Shown piece after piece: positions 24,000 through 36,509 of a DNA stretch of 64,000 bases. Position 1 is the stretch's first letter. Every line of letters begins with the position of its first letter. A program made the translations under genes and the position numbers. The stretch spans positions 310,001 to 374,000 of the forward strand of contig JAUIRK010000376.1 in NCBI GenBank assembly GCA_030549495.1, in the 5' to 3' direction. The notes below the pieces were generated by a model. That model saw only the letters and a program-made list of their open reading frames with translations, made no database searches and was not told the origin of the DNA. Source of the DNA: Nectonema munidae. Its lineage: Eukaryota > Nematomorpha > Nectonematoida > Nectonematidae.

Positions 24000-25560
24000 A
24001 GTTTTTATATTTTTTATTCTATCATTAGTGGTCTCGCAAGAGCAAGGGGGACAACAAAAAATCAAACAATTTCGCATTTCGATGATCTAATCTCAGGCCT
24101 ATAGATTGCAAATTTTTTTCAAAAATAGACAAGTAAATAATACGAGTGTTAATACTTTTTTTATTCAAAAATACTCTCTCTTTTAATATAACTTGTTTAT
24201 ATGAGTTTCTGAAATTAAAATTGACGCATAGAGTTACCAAGAGTTTCTCAGACCGGCTTAAACATATTGTTTGCTTTTAAACGTTGTTCTATATTCTCCT
24301 AAATTCAGTATTCTAACTTCTCGAATTTTTTTAGATATATTTAAGACTCATAAAATAAAATTTAAAAAATAAAGTTTTTCGGTCAAACTTCAAAAACTTC
24401 ACGAACATTTTATTCCTTATCGATATTTTAGTAACTCATCCTTACATTAGCTCTATTAATTTCATGATACATTATTGCGAATAACCAAAGAATTATTATC
24501 ATCTAGTTCAAAGTTATTGATTTTATCTTATCGTGTGAATTTTGATCCCTATGCGTATACGTAACGTGCGTAGTAAAAGAAGTTTTGCTATAATTCACCC
24601 TAACTAAACTCGTTCGTGCATCTTTAACGCACTGTTTATATTTGTTATATGTTGGCTTCTTATTCATGCGCTTGACTGTTCACAAATTTACTTTCATAAA
24701 GCTTACTTTTAGAGTTCTAAGACAAGTACTAGCGAAATATCTAAATGCGCATAACTTTTGCGTTTCTCGCCGGGTTTTCACGTGCGATATATCTAACTTT
24801 TTTATCCTCTCCTTCTCACCAGAAAGCATTGTTCTGGTAAACTTTTTCTGACTCAACTTTCGAAATTTCTCAGTTTCGAAATTTTCAGAAACGTATCTAT
24901 ACTGGATCCCACGATTTTTGCTGAAAAACTTTTGAATTTTTTTCATTAAATTTCTAATCTGACCTGATATTTGGTTGAATCAATTGATATTTTCATGGAA
25001 ATATCCTTCGAAATTTTCAAGTGTGCAAAATTTTCAGGGACCTTTAAGAATGGACCTTCTTGCGAGAACAGGATGAAAACGTTTTAACTTAGAGGGTATA
25101 TAAATAATAATAATAATTTCACACTTGTTACGCTTCAAAAATATTTTTCATGGGAAACAACAAAAAGAAAAAAAAAAGTATAGCATTTGCCAGACATACT
25201 ATATAGTCTTGTTTTTTTGGATGAACTTGAGAAGACCAACTTCCAATGAAAATTTGCATAGTTTTTAATTGGGTGCTATCCATAGAATATATAAAATATC
25301 AGAAAAAAAACAAAGTTATGATCAAAATTTTTATCAGCTGGAAGATATATATCTTGTCGTGCAAAAGTGTGCCATTAATTAATATTGAGAATGATAGTAT
25401 CGTTTCAATTAACGACTTGTATATAATGATTTTAGTGTCTATAGGCAAAAAATGTATATTACGGAAAATTAGGAGGGTAAGATTTATTTTTTAAGCCATA
25501 GAGTGAATCCGTTATTTCCAATAAAGTTTTTGATCTAAAATAATTCCTAAAATATTTACC
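24000..25560. other. AT-rich sequence, nothing recognised
   Basis: A slightly GC-richer stretch at 24600-24950 repeats the word TTTCGAAATTTCTCAG / TTTCGAAATTTTCAG, but no exon or element family was identified. Confidence 0.35.
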
Positions 25561-25790
25561 GAGTTTGAAAAGTACAAATATTAATTCACAGAACAATTCC
25601 TTCTCTATGAAAACCTGAACAAAAGTAGAGTTTTAACTGGTCTACAATGTCATTCAAACTCTTTTCTATCTTTTGATACTTGGAAAAGATGGGAAATATC
25701 GTCAGCATATAGATTTTGAATGCTATTTCAGATTACCTTTCCTAAGAAACCATTCAGGTATATTATAAATTGCACAATACTGAAAAGCTA
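25560..25790 (-). mobile_element. Reverse transcriptase fragment of a LINE (YADD box)
   Basis: The minus strand reads SIQNLYADDISHLFQVSKDR around 25665-25725, the catalytic Y-A-D-D box of a non-LTR reverse transcriptase, preceded in another frame by a FIIYLNGFLGK-like segment resembling the PLLFxxYINDL block. It is short and broken. It may belong to the same LINE copy as 25995-26735, with the intervening RT blocks lost. Confidence 0.5.
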
Positions 25791-25994
25791 TAATACATAA
25801 TTGAAGTAAGGTGAAGAGGAATAAAAATGCGCTTTGTAGGAGGGATACAAGGTCCTTTAAAATATAAGGAGACAAAACATATGTTGTTCATAATAAGATA
25901 AAAAAGAGGAAAAAATATATGAATGGTTCACTAAATTCAATAACATCTTTTGCCACGAAAGACATTTAGGATGGAAGGCTATTTATTTTTTTTA

Positions 25995-26735
25995 TTTACT
26001 TTGCTCAGGCATGGGAGAAGACTGATAGGCCGTAGGTTTGCGGCTCTTCTTGCCAGCCTTTGGCACACAAACAAGTATAGCCCTTTTATAGCAGTCTAGG
26101 TAAAACCCATCTTTTATAAAAGAGTTAACATTGCCAGCAAGACGTCTCTAAACCTAGGGGGAAGATTCTTGATGAATAGATTACTAACTTCATCACATCC
26201 CGCCTCTTTCCGAGCTTAATGATTTGAACCAGGTCTTCTAGGATGAAGTTAGTGTCGTTCGTCGCAGGTAAACGCCTAAAAAACTGAATTTCACCTGTCC
26301 TATACACATCTTCGTAATAATCAGCAAGCAGCGCACATTTATCTTCCGCCTATATGGCTGTTCGTTTATTCCAAGTGACAGACGTTGGACCTTTGCAGCC
26401 AGGCTTCATCCCTCTAACCAGGTTCCAGAACTTCAAAGAGCCCTGTAGCGGGTTAGAGGATTTTGTGATGTTTGTGACTTTCCTAAGATGTGGTTTCGCC
26501 GAGCTTTTTCCTAATGAGTTTTTGTAATCGATTGATGAGATTCTTTGTCTCGGCGTCCCTAGTGTGAATGTATTTTCTATAGAGAGCTCGTTTTTCCTTG
26601 ATAAGTAATAGGGCATTCTTCGGAATTGGATTTTCATATTTTCTAACCCTCTTCAAGGGAACTGCCTCTCGTGCCGCAGAAAGAATAGAATCATTGACAC
26701 ACTCTGCAAGTTCCTCAAGGGGTTTTACTCATATG
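25995..26735 (-). mobile_element. LINE ORF2 fragment (Jockey-like), linker and RT start
   Basis: Minus-strand pieces read KNALLLIKEKRALYRKYIHT and RDAETKNLINRLQKLIRK (26520-26630), then ATGLFEVLE/FWNLVRGMKPGCKGPTSVTW (26350-26430), CALLADYYEDVYRTGEIQF (26260-26340), LFIKNLPPRFRDVLLAMLTL (26100-26165) and FYLDCYKRAILVCVPKAGKK (26035-26100), ending PISLLPCLSK near 26000. This is the endonuclease-RT linker followed by RT block 1 of a non-LTR retrotransposon. Several frame changes and stops are present. Both ends are truncated. Confidence 0.75.
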
Positions 26736-26764
26736 CACCTCATGACCCGCGGGTTTAGTGTTTA

Positions 26765-26957
26765 ATTTAGTCAAAACCTATCACATCTCAGTAAATTAGC
26801 TTTGATAGGTGACTTACGCCAAAAAAATTTTCCGATACTTTAAAATAAACAAAAAGTGAATGAGAACAAAACAAAAACTTCAACTTAAAAAGGTTTTTCC
26901 AACAAAAATGATTAAAATATCTATTCGTATAGCGTGTATAATTTCATGAAAAGCCAC
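26765..26957 (-). repeat. Dispersed ~200-bp repeat, copy 2
   Basis: Inverted partner of 5731-5935. It lies directly beyond the 5' limit of the Jockey-like LINE fragment. Confidence 0.65.
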
Positions 26958-27874
26958 TCCTTTTCAAATGATCTTGATGCTTATTTTCATAAAGTAGTTA
27001 ATAATGATAGAGCAGATGCTATTGGAAAAGCCACAACTTTCCAAAATAAAAAATACAGAATAAAATTAAGCCTTGAATATTTTCAAATGTGTCACTTCAA
27101 ATTTAGAGCTGTGATAAACTTCGCAAAAAAACTAAAATATTGTTCTAACCTATATATAGTGTACGAAAAGGAAACTTTTACAATATAAAACGCTAAGAAA
27201 TAAATAAAATTAGATTCTTGAAGAGGAATTATTTTTTAATGAGTTTAGTTCTTTGAGTGAAAACCTCAAATTAATATAGAAAAGATTAAATGACTTTTTA
27301 GTTGGTAAAAGTGAAGTAAAATTTGTTTTGTTTAAAAAAGGTTTTAAAATTTTAAAGTTTTAAATGTTAAAATGTTAATTTTTTAATGAACCCCATATGA
27401 TTCTGAAGCATAGACTTTCTACACTTTTTTTTCTTCCAATAGAAATTTTTAAAGTTTTTAATGGGTGAGTACTTTATACTTATCCAAAGATGAATATAGA
27501 ATAAACGATTTTCCACTGGTAAGGTATAAAGGCATTCCTTTTTCAATAGAGAATTTCAATGAATGACATATACTCAATGCTATTTAGAAGTATTCCTATA
27601 TTGGAAACATATTATTGCAAAATAATATATGTCAAGATAGAGTTATGCTGTAGCAAGTGTCGTTCTGCTCTTTTTAGTAGGGTGGAAAGAAATGGTAGAC
27701 TCTGGGCTTAGCATTCCCGGCGAGACCATGATATCCATAATGATCGGTGCGAAGCGAACGTCACAAACAATTCTTGACTTGACTTGACTTCTAGTAACCT
27801 TAATGAATTCTTTATTTGATAAAAATAGTAAGTTGAGGAAAGGTGAAGTAACTTATAATTTAATTTTTTATCAC

Positions 27875-28935
27875 TTTATTTGGAGTGTCGTGAAAATGAT
27901 GTTTCTTTTAGGGAACAGTCGTGTCCCGTTGTAGCTGAAAGGGCTAACAAATCAGTCTCAATTAATGCAGATGGTGTCTCAGCAATGATTGGATCAAATG
28001 CTGGCTTTGTTAATCTATGTAAAAAGAACAAAGATTTGGCATCATTCATCCACAAGTTTTATGTTGCAAAGTTATTAAATATGAGCATGTCATGACTTTG
28101 ATTGTTAAAACTATAAACTTAATTCGAACTGGGTCACTGTCACACAGACGGCTTAAGGTATTTTTAGAAGAAATAAACGCCCAATATACTGATTTAATTT
28201 CACATAAGCGTATGGAAAGAAGCAAAACTTCTTTCCATAATTTAAAACTATTATGAGCAACGCGGGGAAGTTCCAGAAGAATGGAGTAAACAACAATTGT
28301 TAGCGGATTTATTTTTTTAAATGATATCACAACAAAATTTAACCCATGTGCTCCCACTATCACTTCAAACTGACGTAGACTATTTCTTGATTTTAAGGTT
28401 ATTTTATATCAAATTACTTTATCTCGTCTACTTTCTTTGGGATCAAACGAGTTAATGATCTTAATCTTCAAGGAGCCATGAAAATGTTTTTTCCAAATCG
28501 TAAGTTGTGTAAATGTTTTTTCTACCAAGTTTAATCTTTTGAAATTTCAGTTAAGAGACAAAATATGTAACCATTTTCCAAATTAAAAGCAAGATTAGCC
28601 CTATAGGCGGACTAGTCAAACACTTGGAGTCAATGGATATGTAGATTTTGTAATTTCGCTAATTAGTCCATCAACGTTTATTACAACCCCATTTATCAAT
28701 AATGATGCGCAAGACACTCCATTTTAAATAGGATATCTTTTTAAATGAATTAAATTTAAGTTGGAGATGATAATAATTACTCTACAAAATGATGTGCATT
28801 ATAAAGTGGAAATAAAGAAATCCACAATTAAGGACACTAGTTGATGTTCAAAAATTAAAAGAAACGGATCCATACTTAAACTCATGCTTTGATTCCACCT
28901 ATATTTGTGAATCAGATTTTATCTAAGTAAAGGGA
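27875..28935 (+). mobile_element. hAT transposase relic (ZBED5-like), second copy
   Basis: Readable blocks are SVSINADGVSAMIGSNAGFV and NLCKKNKDLASFIHKFYVAK (27955-28070), matching the T-D-G-A-x-A-M-x-G-x-x-x-G-F catalytic region; VKTINLIRTGSLSHRRLKVF and EEINAQYTDL (28105-28195), matching the next helical block; TYFLGSNELMILIF / DLNLQGAMKMFF (28425-28495); and a dimerisation-region start CFDSTYICESDFI (28890-28925). It is broken by stops and shifts and much shorter than an intact element. It belongs to the same broad family as the 16-17.6 kb relic, but complementary parts survive. Confidence 0.7.
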
Positions 28936-29019
28936 AGAGAATTGCACTAACAAATTATGAACAGGAGATTCAAAATCTTGTCAAAGCAATTTGATCTCAA
29001 AGGATCGCCTTTAAATATT

Positions 29020-29650
29020 TCTTTAAAACTTATATTGAAATATGTTCATTCTAATTATATACCATAACATAAGTTATGATGCTTTGTCTGTGAATATAAA
29101 AGTGTATCTCTTCTTTGCTCTATCACTGCTTTGAACACTATTACTTAAGGAGTGACAAATTAAGTGAACTGCTTGGAGTTGTCCACTCTTTTAAACGCAT
29201 CCCGTTACAATAACATGTAACTTTGTTAGATTTCAAACTTTCTCTCATTTTTTCACATAAAATATGTTTGTAGAAAGAAAACAATCATTCAATATTTTAA
29301 CTGGGGTAACAGGAGCAAACTTAGAGCACAACACATTTATAGGAGTTTAGTTAACTTAGTCGATATTATATCCTCTTTCAATAACTCTTGTAATGCTTTT
29401 ATTCTTTGATGAATCTTCGTTCTTTTGATGAATCAATTCACACTTTTTTTTCATTAATTGAATTTTTTTGCAGATGTCATTTTGAAAGCTTCGTTTATAA
29501 TTGAATTGAAAACATTTACAGGACTGATTTCGCGTTTTAAGAGCATTAAGGCCAACTTTGAAAAGTGACAAGCAATATAAAAGAGGTCCTCGCAAAGAGC
29601 TTTATGATTAATGAAATTTTTAACCAAACAGGGTAATGAGCTCATCTAAA
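29020..29650. other. AT-rich sequence, no gene recognised
   Basis: Two overlapping minus-strand frames near 29356-29645 are open for 63-79 codons with Lys-rich content, but neither resembles a known protein and no splice context was found. Confidence 0.3.
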
Positions 29651-29658
29651 AGGTACCG

Positions 29659-29777
29659 TAAAGGTACCTGCTTGTATCGAACTATGAAGAAAATGAAGAA
29701 AGGAGGCTTGATGCGGAATCGAACCCACGATTTTGAGTTATCGAATCTAGCATCTAACCAACCCTACTCACGCCCTA
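29659..29777 (-). mobile_element. tRNA-derived SINE, copy 3 (internally deleted)
   Basis: Minus-strand copy: GGCGTGAGTAGGGTTGGTTAG head, a B-box-like GGTTCGATTCC, and GTTCGATACAAGC, then the body jumps straight to GGTACCTTTACGG, lacking about 40 bp that other copies have (the GGCGCAATTGTGCC part). Confidence 0.8.
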
Positions 29778-29825
29778 TAGGTAAAAAATAAGTACTAATT
29801 TGGTTATTTGACTCTACTAAAAATC

Positions 29826-29900
29826 TTAACTAATAACATAACATAACACATATATTATTAAGCAAAAAGAAGGTTGTTCAAACCAAATGAAAATTGCATG
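29826..29900 (-). mobile_element. Short LINE 3'-end fragment with TTATG tail
   Basis: AACATAACATAACACATATATTATTAAGCAAAAAG resembles 22808-22850 (AACATAACATAAG...TATTTATTTAAGCAAAATTG), the tail of the LINE fragment at 22.8 kb. Only a few tens of bases are similar. Confidence 0.4.
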
Positions 29901-30308
29901 TAAAAATAATAACTTCACATTGAAATATTAACTAATTAAATTATTAACTAATGAATAGTTTCTTTTATTCCAACAACTAAATTGGGTAGAAATTTATACA
30001 TCTTAAATTCTAATAAGCTTACTAGTGCAAAATTTGAAGAATGCGTTAAGTGGAAGGAATTTGCCTTTTTTTGCGGTGCGTTTTCAACGCGATTCTATTT
30101 GGCACCGCCATTTTAACCGTCCGAAATTATAGTTTAAAAACTTTGAACTTTCACTATTACAATTTTCCCAGTAAAAATGCTATGACGAACTTCCATAGCT
30201 CATTTATACTTCACCAAATATAGGACATTTTGCATCATATTTTTTTGAAGTTATTGTTTTAAGGTATAAAATGTTTTACTATGTATGTGCGTGCGTGTTT
30301 ATGCAAAC

Positions 30309-30629
30309 CAGGAATCGGCAAACTTTTTTACCCATCGACCCCTTCATAGAACAATTGTCGACCCCCACCCCACATAGAAATGTTTCAAAAAAAGATTGCA
30401 ACAATTAAGAGAAAATATACAAACCAAAAATGTTTCATATATCCTATACTATACAATGTCCTAAGCTATGTTTTAAAAGAAAAAGGAGATTTAATACTAC
30501 TATAAAGTAAACCTACAAGCTAAAGTAAAAAAAGCATAGCACAATTTAGTAAGTTTGTCTATCTTATCGACCCCTAAAGATTTGTTATCGGCTCCCAGTG
30601 ATCGATATCGGTCACTTTGCCGACCCCTG
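30309..30629. mobile_element. hAT-type MITE, 321 bp
   Basis: The left end CAGGAATCGGCAAACTTTTT and right end (reverse complement) CAGGGGTCGGCAAAGTGACC form a short TIR, with further GACCCC words facing each other inside. CAGGGGTCGGCAAAC is a classic hAT terminus. There is no coding content. Flanking 8-bp duplications are no longer evident. Confidence 0.75.
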
Positions 30630-31980
30630 AATTGTACACTATTCCCAACCTGTTGCGTATAAATTATATGCTCATAATTTTCAAATTAATTAAAAATATT
30701 ATTTTTAACTCAAATTTTTGGAATAAATATTGATTTTTTCATGTTTATTCCAATATCTATTTGTTTCTACTTGATTCGTTGTATAGGCTCAGTATTTCAT
30801 GCAATATGTAAATATGCCATTTAAGTGAGAAAAGAATATGGGCTCTTTTGATTTATAATTAATGTATCAGCGAATTTGGTTCATTTGCAATCAGAATGTA
30901 TCATTGTATTTGTTTGATCTTTTTAAGATAATAATAAGAATTAGTTAACCGTTGCAGTTACCAATGGGTTTCATATCGAATTTTAGTGGATTGATTAAAT
31001 CCGATCGGAGATCATTCAGTTTTTATATTGGTAGTGTTTGATTTTATAAAGTTGGGTGTAATTTGAATAATCAAAAATGGTGATGATGAAAACAATTTTT
31101 CCTTTATTATTATTTTAGCGACAAAATTTCTGCACATAAAGGGACAGAGCTAAAATAGATAGCGCCAAAACGTCCTCGCAAAAAAGTCTAAAAATCGTAA
31201 TGGTTTAGAAATAGTATTCCACACAAATTATATCTGGACATTATTCATCCAAGTGTCGTCTATGCAAGTCAGTATAACGCAATACATAAGTTACTTGCCT
31301 AGTACTTTGTTACTACTACGTTTGTATGTTAGTTATTAACATTATTTTTCAGTAAGATTTGAAAAGTAAAATTTCCGCCTTAAATTCCAACTATCTATAT
31401 AGAAATCTAACGGATAAAAATTTTTTAGCAATTTAAAAGACAAATAAAAAAACATCTTAAAAAAAAGATAATTTGCCATCATTCTTTCTTTTTTTACAAA
31501 AAATTCTTTGATATTTTTTTTGAATCGGATTAAAATTTTTATGCTCTAACTTTTACATGTTTTAAAAAGAAATCTCTCCGATCAGACTGTCAAACATAAG
31601 TGCTCTTCACTATGGAATAACTTTCATCCTAACTATTTCAACTTATCCATACATGTCTCTGTATTGTTATTAAAAACATATAAAACTCCTTATGCTCAAA
31701 AACTACAATAGTGCATAAAACTATCTAAACCCTTGTTCAACAAATGGCCTCATTGTTATTTGTTTCAACCAAAATGTTTATTGTGTTCCTCTGTAAGTTT
31801 ACATAATTAATAACTTTGAATATATCATATATACTTTTTTAATGTCTTTTTTTGTTGTCATTTGTAAATAAAATCTTCTTCTTCTTCTTCTTCTTCTTCC
31901 ATTTAAATTCCCCTTTTATTCTTTCTCCCATATGAGGAGATCGCGAACTACCTTTAAGGTGAACGAAACAAAGAAGATTA
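30630..31980. other. AT-rich sequence, nothing recognised
   Basis: This is intergenic sequence beyond the 3' end of Gly-rich peptide gene 1. A TTC trinucleotide run lies at 31874-31898. Confidence 0.4.
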
Positions 31981-31986
31981 AAGATA

Positions 31987-31992
31987 TTTATT
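31987..31992 (-). terminator. Poly(A) signal of Gly-rich peptide gene 1
   Basis: AATAAA on the minus strand, about 55 bp after the stop at 32047. It corresponds to the signal in the paralogue at 20455-20460. Confidence 0.6.
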
Positions 31993-32046
31993 TTCAGATT
32001 TTTTATATAAGCTGAAAATATGGGCATCCAATATTCACTTCTTCGT

Positions 32047-33516
32047 TCAGTCCCAACCATGATGTCCCCTACCGTATCCACCATGTCCGTGGTTTCCGTG
32101 TCCACCTCCATGCCCATATCCACCAGAGCCATGCCCACCGTAGTATTTGTGTCCTCTCTTCACCCTTTGGAAAGATGAGCTTGCGACTTGTAGCAGGAGC
32201 ATGGCGATCACCTATAAATATTTAAACCCCTCTTTTAGTTGACATTTCCCTTCAAAAAATGATTGACATATCAAAGGCGTTATATAATTTAAAAAAAATA
32301 AAAGGCTAAGATCTGCTTAGCTGAAGGATTTTTATAACTGTATGTGTTTAATTTGCTTATTAATTTGAAAGTTGGAGGAATGTTAAGCATCAAGACAAAT
32401 TTATTTAATTTTTATTTTACCAAAAAGATTTAAAAAAAAAATATATTATCAAAATACACGTATATACCATTTTTACTTCTAAATTATTTTTTTTAGTTCT
32501 TATTTGTCTTTTTTAAATTCTAAATTTCATTTTTTTTAATTGTAAATTGGCTTTTTTGAAATCTAAATTTTCTTTTTTCATTTCTAATTTGTTTTTTAAA
32601 AATTCTAAATTAGCTTTTTTAAAATTGTAAATTGTCTTTTTTAATTCTAAAATGTGGGCAAATTTTAAATTTCGTAACTTTTGCTAAAATCGCTAGCTGC
32701 GTGTTATTATTCTTACATTTATAACAATTTATAAAATTTTATTCGAGAGTTACATGTTTTTTAAAGTTAGATATATTTGAACCTTTAAGTGGTTTAGTTT
32801 AATTTACTTTGTTGGACTTGTAAATAATAAATTTGCCAAAAACTTCTTTTAATTGGCTGCTCAAATTTTTAAAAAGAAAAAGAGCTACTCTAAGATGAAA
32901 TAAGTCTACTACCTTGAGAAAGCTTTTAATTTCGGAATAAAGAGCTAGTATTTATCCCGATACTTCCGATTGAAAACAACACTTAGTGCTCTTTTCAAAA
33001 GAAAAAAGAAAGAGCTTCTATGTAGTGCAACAATATAAAAGCGGCTCCTGGCCTTTTGTATTGCACAATTTTGTTTATAATTTCATTTTTTTTTTCTAAT
33101 AATTTTATATGTCTCAACATGGAGAATATATATAAAAATAAATTTATATCTTGTTTGTTCTATTTTATGTTAAATTGCTCTTTTATATCTCTTAATTAAA
33201 TTTACCTATAAAATAAATAAAAAAAATGTATATATAGATGTTATTTTGCAAGCATTCTCATTTTTTAATTGTTTGTATTTTCAATAAACTTTCTCTCTCT
33301 CTCTTTTCAAAAGAAATTCTATTATTTTTTTTAAACAAGGAAACTGTTTGCAGAGAAACTGGAATTAGTGTTCCTGGATATAAAAGCCTTTGAAAAACTG
33401 TTATCAACTGGATTAGAATTGTACGTACATTCCAATATTTAGGTTAGCGTAGTTAAATTTAACTTGTGTACACTTACCATTGAAAAGAAGAAGGAAAATG
33501 GAATACTGAAATTCAT
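32047..33516 (-). CDS. Secreted Gly/His-rich peptide gene 1
   Basis: Coding exon 1 is 33478-33516 (MNFSIPFSFFFSM), donor GTAAGT. Coding exon 2 is 32047-32211, after an acceptor AAATATTTATAG. In phase 0 this gives 67 residues: a signal peptide (MNFSIPFSFFFSMVIAMLLL, then QVASSSFQ), a dibasic-like VKR|G site suited to processing, and a mature peptide of about 35 residues dominated by Gly, His and Tyr (GHKYYGGHGSGGYGHGGG...GHHGWD). The ATG exon starts at 33526 after TTTTTCTTATTTTAG and has only 10 nt of leader, so an upstream exon is expected; one is conserved near 36.5 kb. His/Gly-rich peptides of this kind are known to bind metals and often act as antimicrobials; here that is inference. It shares N-terminus, gene structure and promoter with the gene at 20.5 kb. 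Confidence 0.82.
32480..32655. repeat. AT-rich minisatellite, ~22-bp unit
   Basis: The unit is roughly TCTAAATTnnCTTTTTTnaat, repeated about eight times with drift, inside intron 2 of Gly-rich peptide gene 1. A more degenerate version is visible near 34440-34540. Confidence 0.6.
32655..32700 (+). mobile_element. Fragment of the A/B element subterminal region
   Basis: AAATTTCGTAACTTTTGCTA followed by AAATCGCTAGCTGCG matches the subterminal segment of elements A (39170-39235) and B (minus strand, 55185-55235). It is a solitary ~45-bp relic. Confidence 0.45.
33026..33067. repeat. Imperfect palindrome with TATA-like word
   Basis: GTGCAACAATATAAAAG and CTTTTGTATTGCAC are inverted around GGCTCCTGGC. 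It may be the end of a small inverted-repeat element. Confidence 0.45.
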
Positions 33517-34959
33517 TGTTCAATGTCTAAAATAAGAAAAATACTTTTAGTAGAATGCGAAAGAAATTGCTTTAAATTCCTTCAATAAAATCGTTCTAAC
33601 TATATCTATAACTTGTTGAAGATAAGCAATGTTTTTATATTCTCTGTGTTAAGATGAATGAAAATCTCTTAAAGACAATGAATAACACTGATCATTTGAT
33701 ACAATTACATGCTGCTTAAAAAAACAAACTTATTTTTTTCTAAAAAAAAGTTTCATCTACGATGTATTTAATTTGTCAATTAGAAAAAAGCACTCTTTTT
33801 AATTTGCCATTTATTTTGAAGAATAAATATCATCTGAAGATCTATAAGCCAATCACCTTTTAGGTAAACAAAGTCTAGCACATTCCAAATAAAGTGAAAA
33901 CAATTGATAAATGTATCATGTGTTGATTTTATCGAAATCCCAATATGTTGAACAGAACCTTTAATAAACAATTTTTATGATGAATCCTAAAAGTAATGAT
34001 ATATTTTATGCGATGATTTCCGAAAATCAAATTAGTTTGTTTTTAGTTATTTTTTTGCACCGAACCCAAAATTTGTTCGAATTAAAATGGCGCTTCATAA
34101 TTTTTATGTTGTTTCAGTTTTTGATATAAAAACATGTTGGATTCTTTGGGTTAAAATAAAATTGGTTTTATAAAATTTTTCATACAAAGTCTCTTGGAAA
34201 TAATTGAAGATCTTATAAATTTGAAGTTAATAATGGCCGTCAGATCTTTATGATAATTTTTTTATAAAGTATAGTATAGTTATAATTATAAAAAAACCGT
34301 ATTTATATAATAATCATATAGCACACATTTAAAAAACTTTGTGTCCCAAGTTTGGGGCGTGACAAGCAGATTAAAAATACGGATTCGCACTAGATTACCT
34401 CAATTATTATCCCTCATGTATCTTGGTTGCAATTAATTTCCAAACTTTTTTAAAACTTTATTTTAACTCTTTATTTATCTCTAAATTATTTTCTTTTAAT
34501 TCTAAACTGACTTTCTAAGTTCAAAATTGATAATTTAAAAATATTTTTCTAATTTTTTGATTGCGCGAAGATAGAAATGGTGAGAAACACATTTTTAGTG
34601 CACTGCTTCACACCCCTTCTACACTCAACGCCCCTGATAACATTTTTCAAAAAGGCCCCTTTGACGAAATTTTTTCAAAAAGGGGCCCCCTTTCAAAAAA
34701 TATTATAAAAATTTTTTCAAAAAAAAAATCAAAAGGGGGGGTGAAAAATTTTCCGCAAAAAGATTTTTTTTCTTAAAAATTTTTCTAAAATCAATATTGC
34801 AATTTTATTGATATTTAAAAAAATAATCTAAAATTAATTCATTTAAAAATTGAATAAACGTTTTTTGGTAGTTATCTATTTAGTCTATTTAAATTTCAAA
34901 TGATAACATTATTTTTCTTTTTTTTATTTATTTGACAAATTCTCTTTCGACCCTTTTTT

Positions 34960-35300
34960 TCTGCAAAACGTCTTCATAAATGTTTATCGAAAAATTTTCC
35001 TAGAACCATTAACGTTATGGAGAGAAAAAACAAACATTAGAATGATTATTTACATGTTTATTTTAAGTAAAACTACAGATAAAATGAAGCACAAGACTGT
35101 GCATACTAATTTAAAATCTGTAAAAAGACCAGAGCAACACAAGGATACTAATCTTCACATTTCAATTCCACCAGAACTTGAAATTATAATCTCTGATGAC
35201 GCTAAATGTCAAAAAAGTATGTGTAGTAAAATTGAATCCAAAACAGATAAAGATTTTGTCGTTAACCTAATGATTTATTTGAGCATTTGAGATTATATTA
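34960..35300 (+). mobile_element. Relic of an unnamed repeated arthropod protein family, copy 1
   Basis: From about 35019 the reading WREKTNIRMIIYMFILSKTT, then KHKTVHTNLKSVKRPEQHKD and ISIPPELE, follows the layout of a multi-copy family I recall from arthropod and Hydra genomes (W-R-E ... CYFC ... Y-P-N-x-x-S-x-x-R-P-x-x-H ... P-x-P-P-E). I cannot name the element superfamily. The copy is decayed, and sequence beyond 35300 is not clearly assignable. A second copy lies at 38.14-39.05 kb. Confidence 0.4.
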
Positions 35301-36363
35301 AAAGAAAAAGCTGAAATTTCAGTATCTGGTCTGAAAAAATCGCTCCCTTAACAAAAATCTTGGTCTTACTCACTTTGAGAAGTCGGATAGAAATTTGACT
35401 GCTGTCTTCTCAGTTGATTCGATTCTCTGCTTCTCTAATGATAACGCCATATTTCCTATTCTTTGTTACAAGGACATCATGATCTATCATAATAGCGCGT
35501 ATATATTGTTTCTTTTAAAAGAACTTACTTCTATTCATATAAAACTCAGCTTCGTGGAGAAATTTATAAAGACGCTTGTCAAATGAAATCCTTAAGCTGT
35601 CGTGAAGGTATAAAATAACTGAAGGAAAAAGAAAGTGTGATTCTTGCTCATCATACAAATGAATAACTGAAAAATGAGAATTTAATTTTACTGTCACTTA
35701 TTTTTAACATGAAAAATCGAATAAAAAACCGATTTTACTTTTTAATTAATATCAAATAAATTTTGTTTTTAAGAACGGCGAGATTAAATTTTTTTCCTCT
35801 GTATTTGGATACAAAGTTTTTGATTCAAATGCAAAAAAGATTCTGGTACGATGATTGAGATTTTGCCAACTTATTATTATCAGTTATAATTTTGCCAACA
35901 ATATGAATGTCAAAATATTTATTTGCACATTTGAAAATTTTTAACTTAAATTTTTTTTCAAATACATATGGTAGATGTTAAACACTTTATCCTCTTATTT
36001 TGTTTGTTATGTTTTTACTTTGTCATGAATATGTCATGTTATTACAATTGAGCAAATGATAAGAAGAATATAATCTCCAACTAAACCAATGAAAACTTGC
36101 CAGCTGGTAAATGATTAAGTTTACCAAATCTTTATATAAAAAATTCTCTTTTTCAAAGTATATGAAGAAATTAATCGATATCAATTTAATTTTCAACACT
36201 AACTACACTGATAATGATGATTTATAACTGAGAATTGCTTCAAGTATTGGAAAAATTATATAAATATTATATATCTGAAAAAAACATTGTTTTTGGATCA
36301 AAAATCACAACCTATTGTCACAATTTTAGCTAATTTTTACAAAACATGAATATGTAATATATT

Positions 36364-36388
36364 GTATATATATATATATATATATAGG
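36364..36388. repeat. TA dinucleotide microsatellite
   Basis: A TA run inside the duplicated region. A shorter TA run occupies the equivalent place in the other copy (23449-23462). Confidence 0.85.
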
Positions 36389-36509
36389 ATATGTATATAT
36401 AAGTGAGAGTATAGAAAATGTATTTTGTTCAATGAAGAAAGCTAAAAAATGGAGTAATGTTATCTCTATAGATATTAAATAAGTAATGTTATCGAAAGAT
36501 AAACGTTAC

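Noticed and set aside
31839-32138. Met/Gly/Asp-rich 99-codon minus-strand reading
   Set aside because: It is an alternative frame of the Gly/His-rich exon running on into downstream AT-rich sequence.
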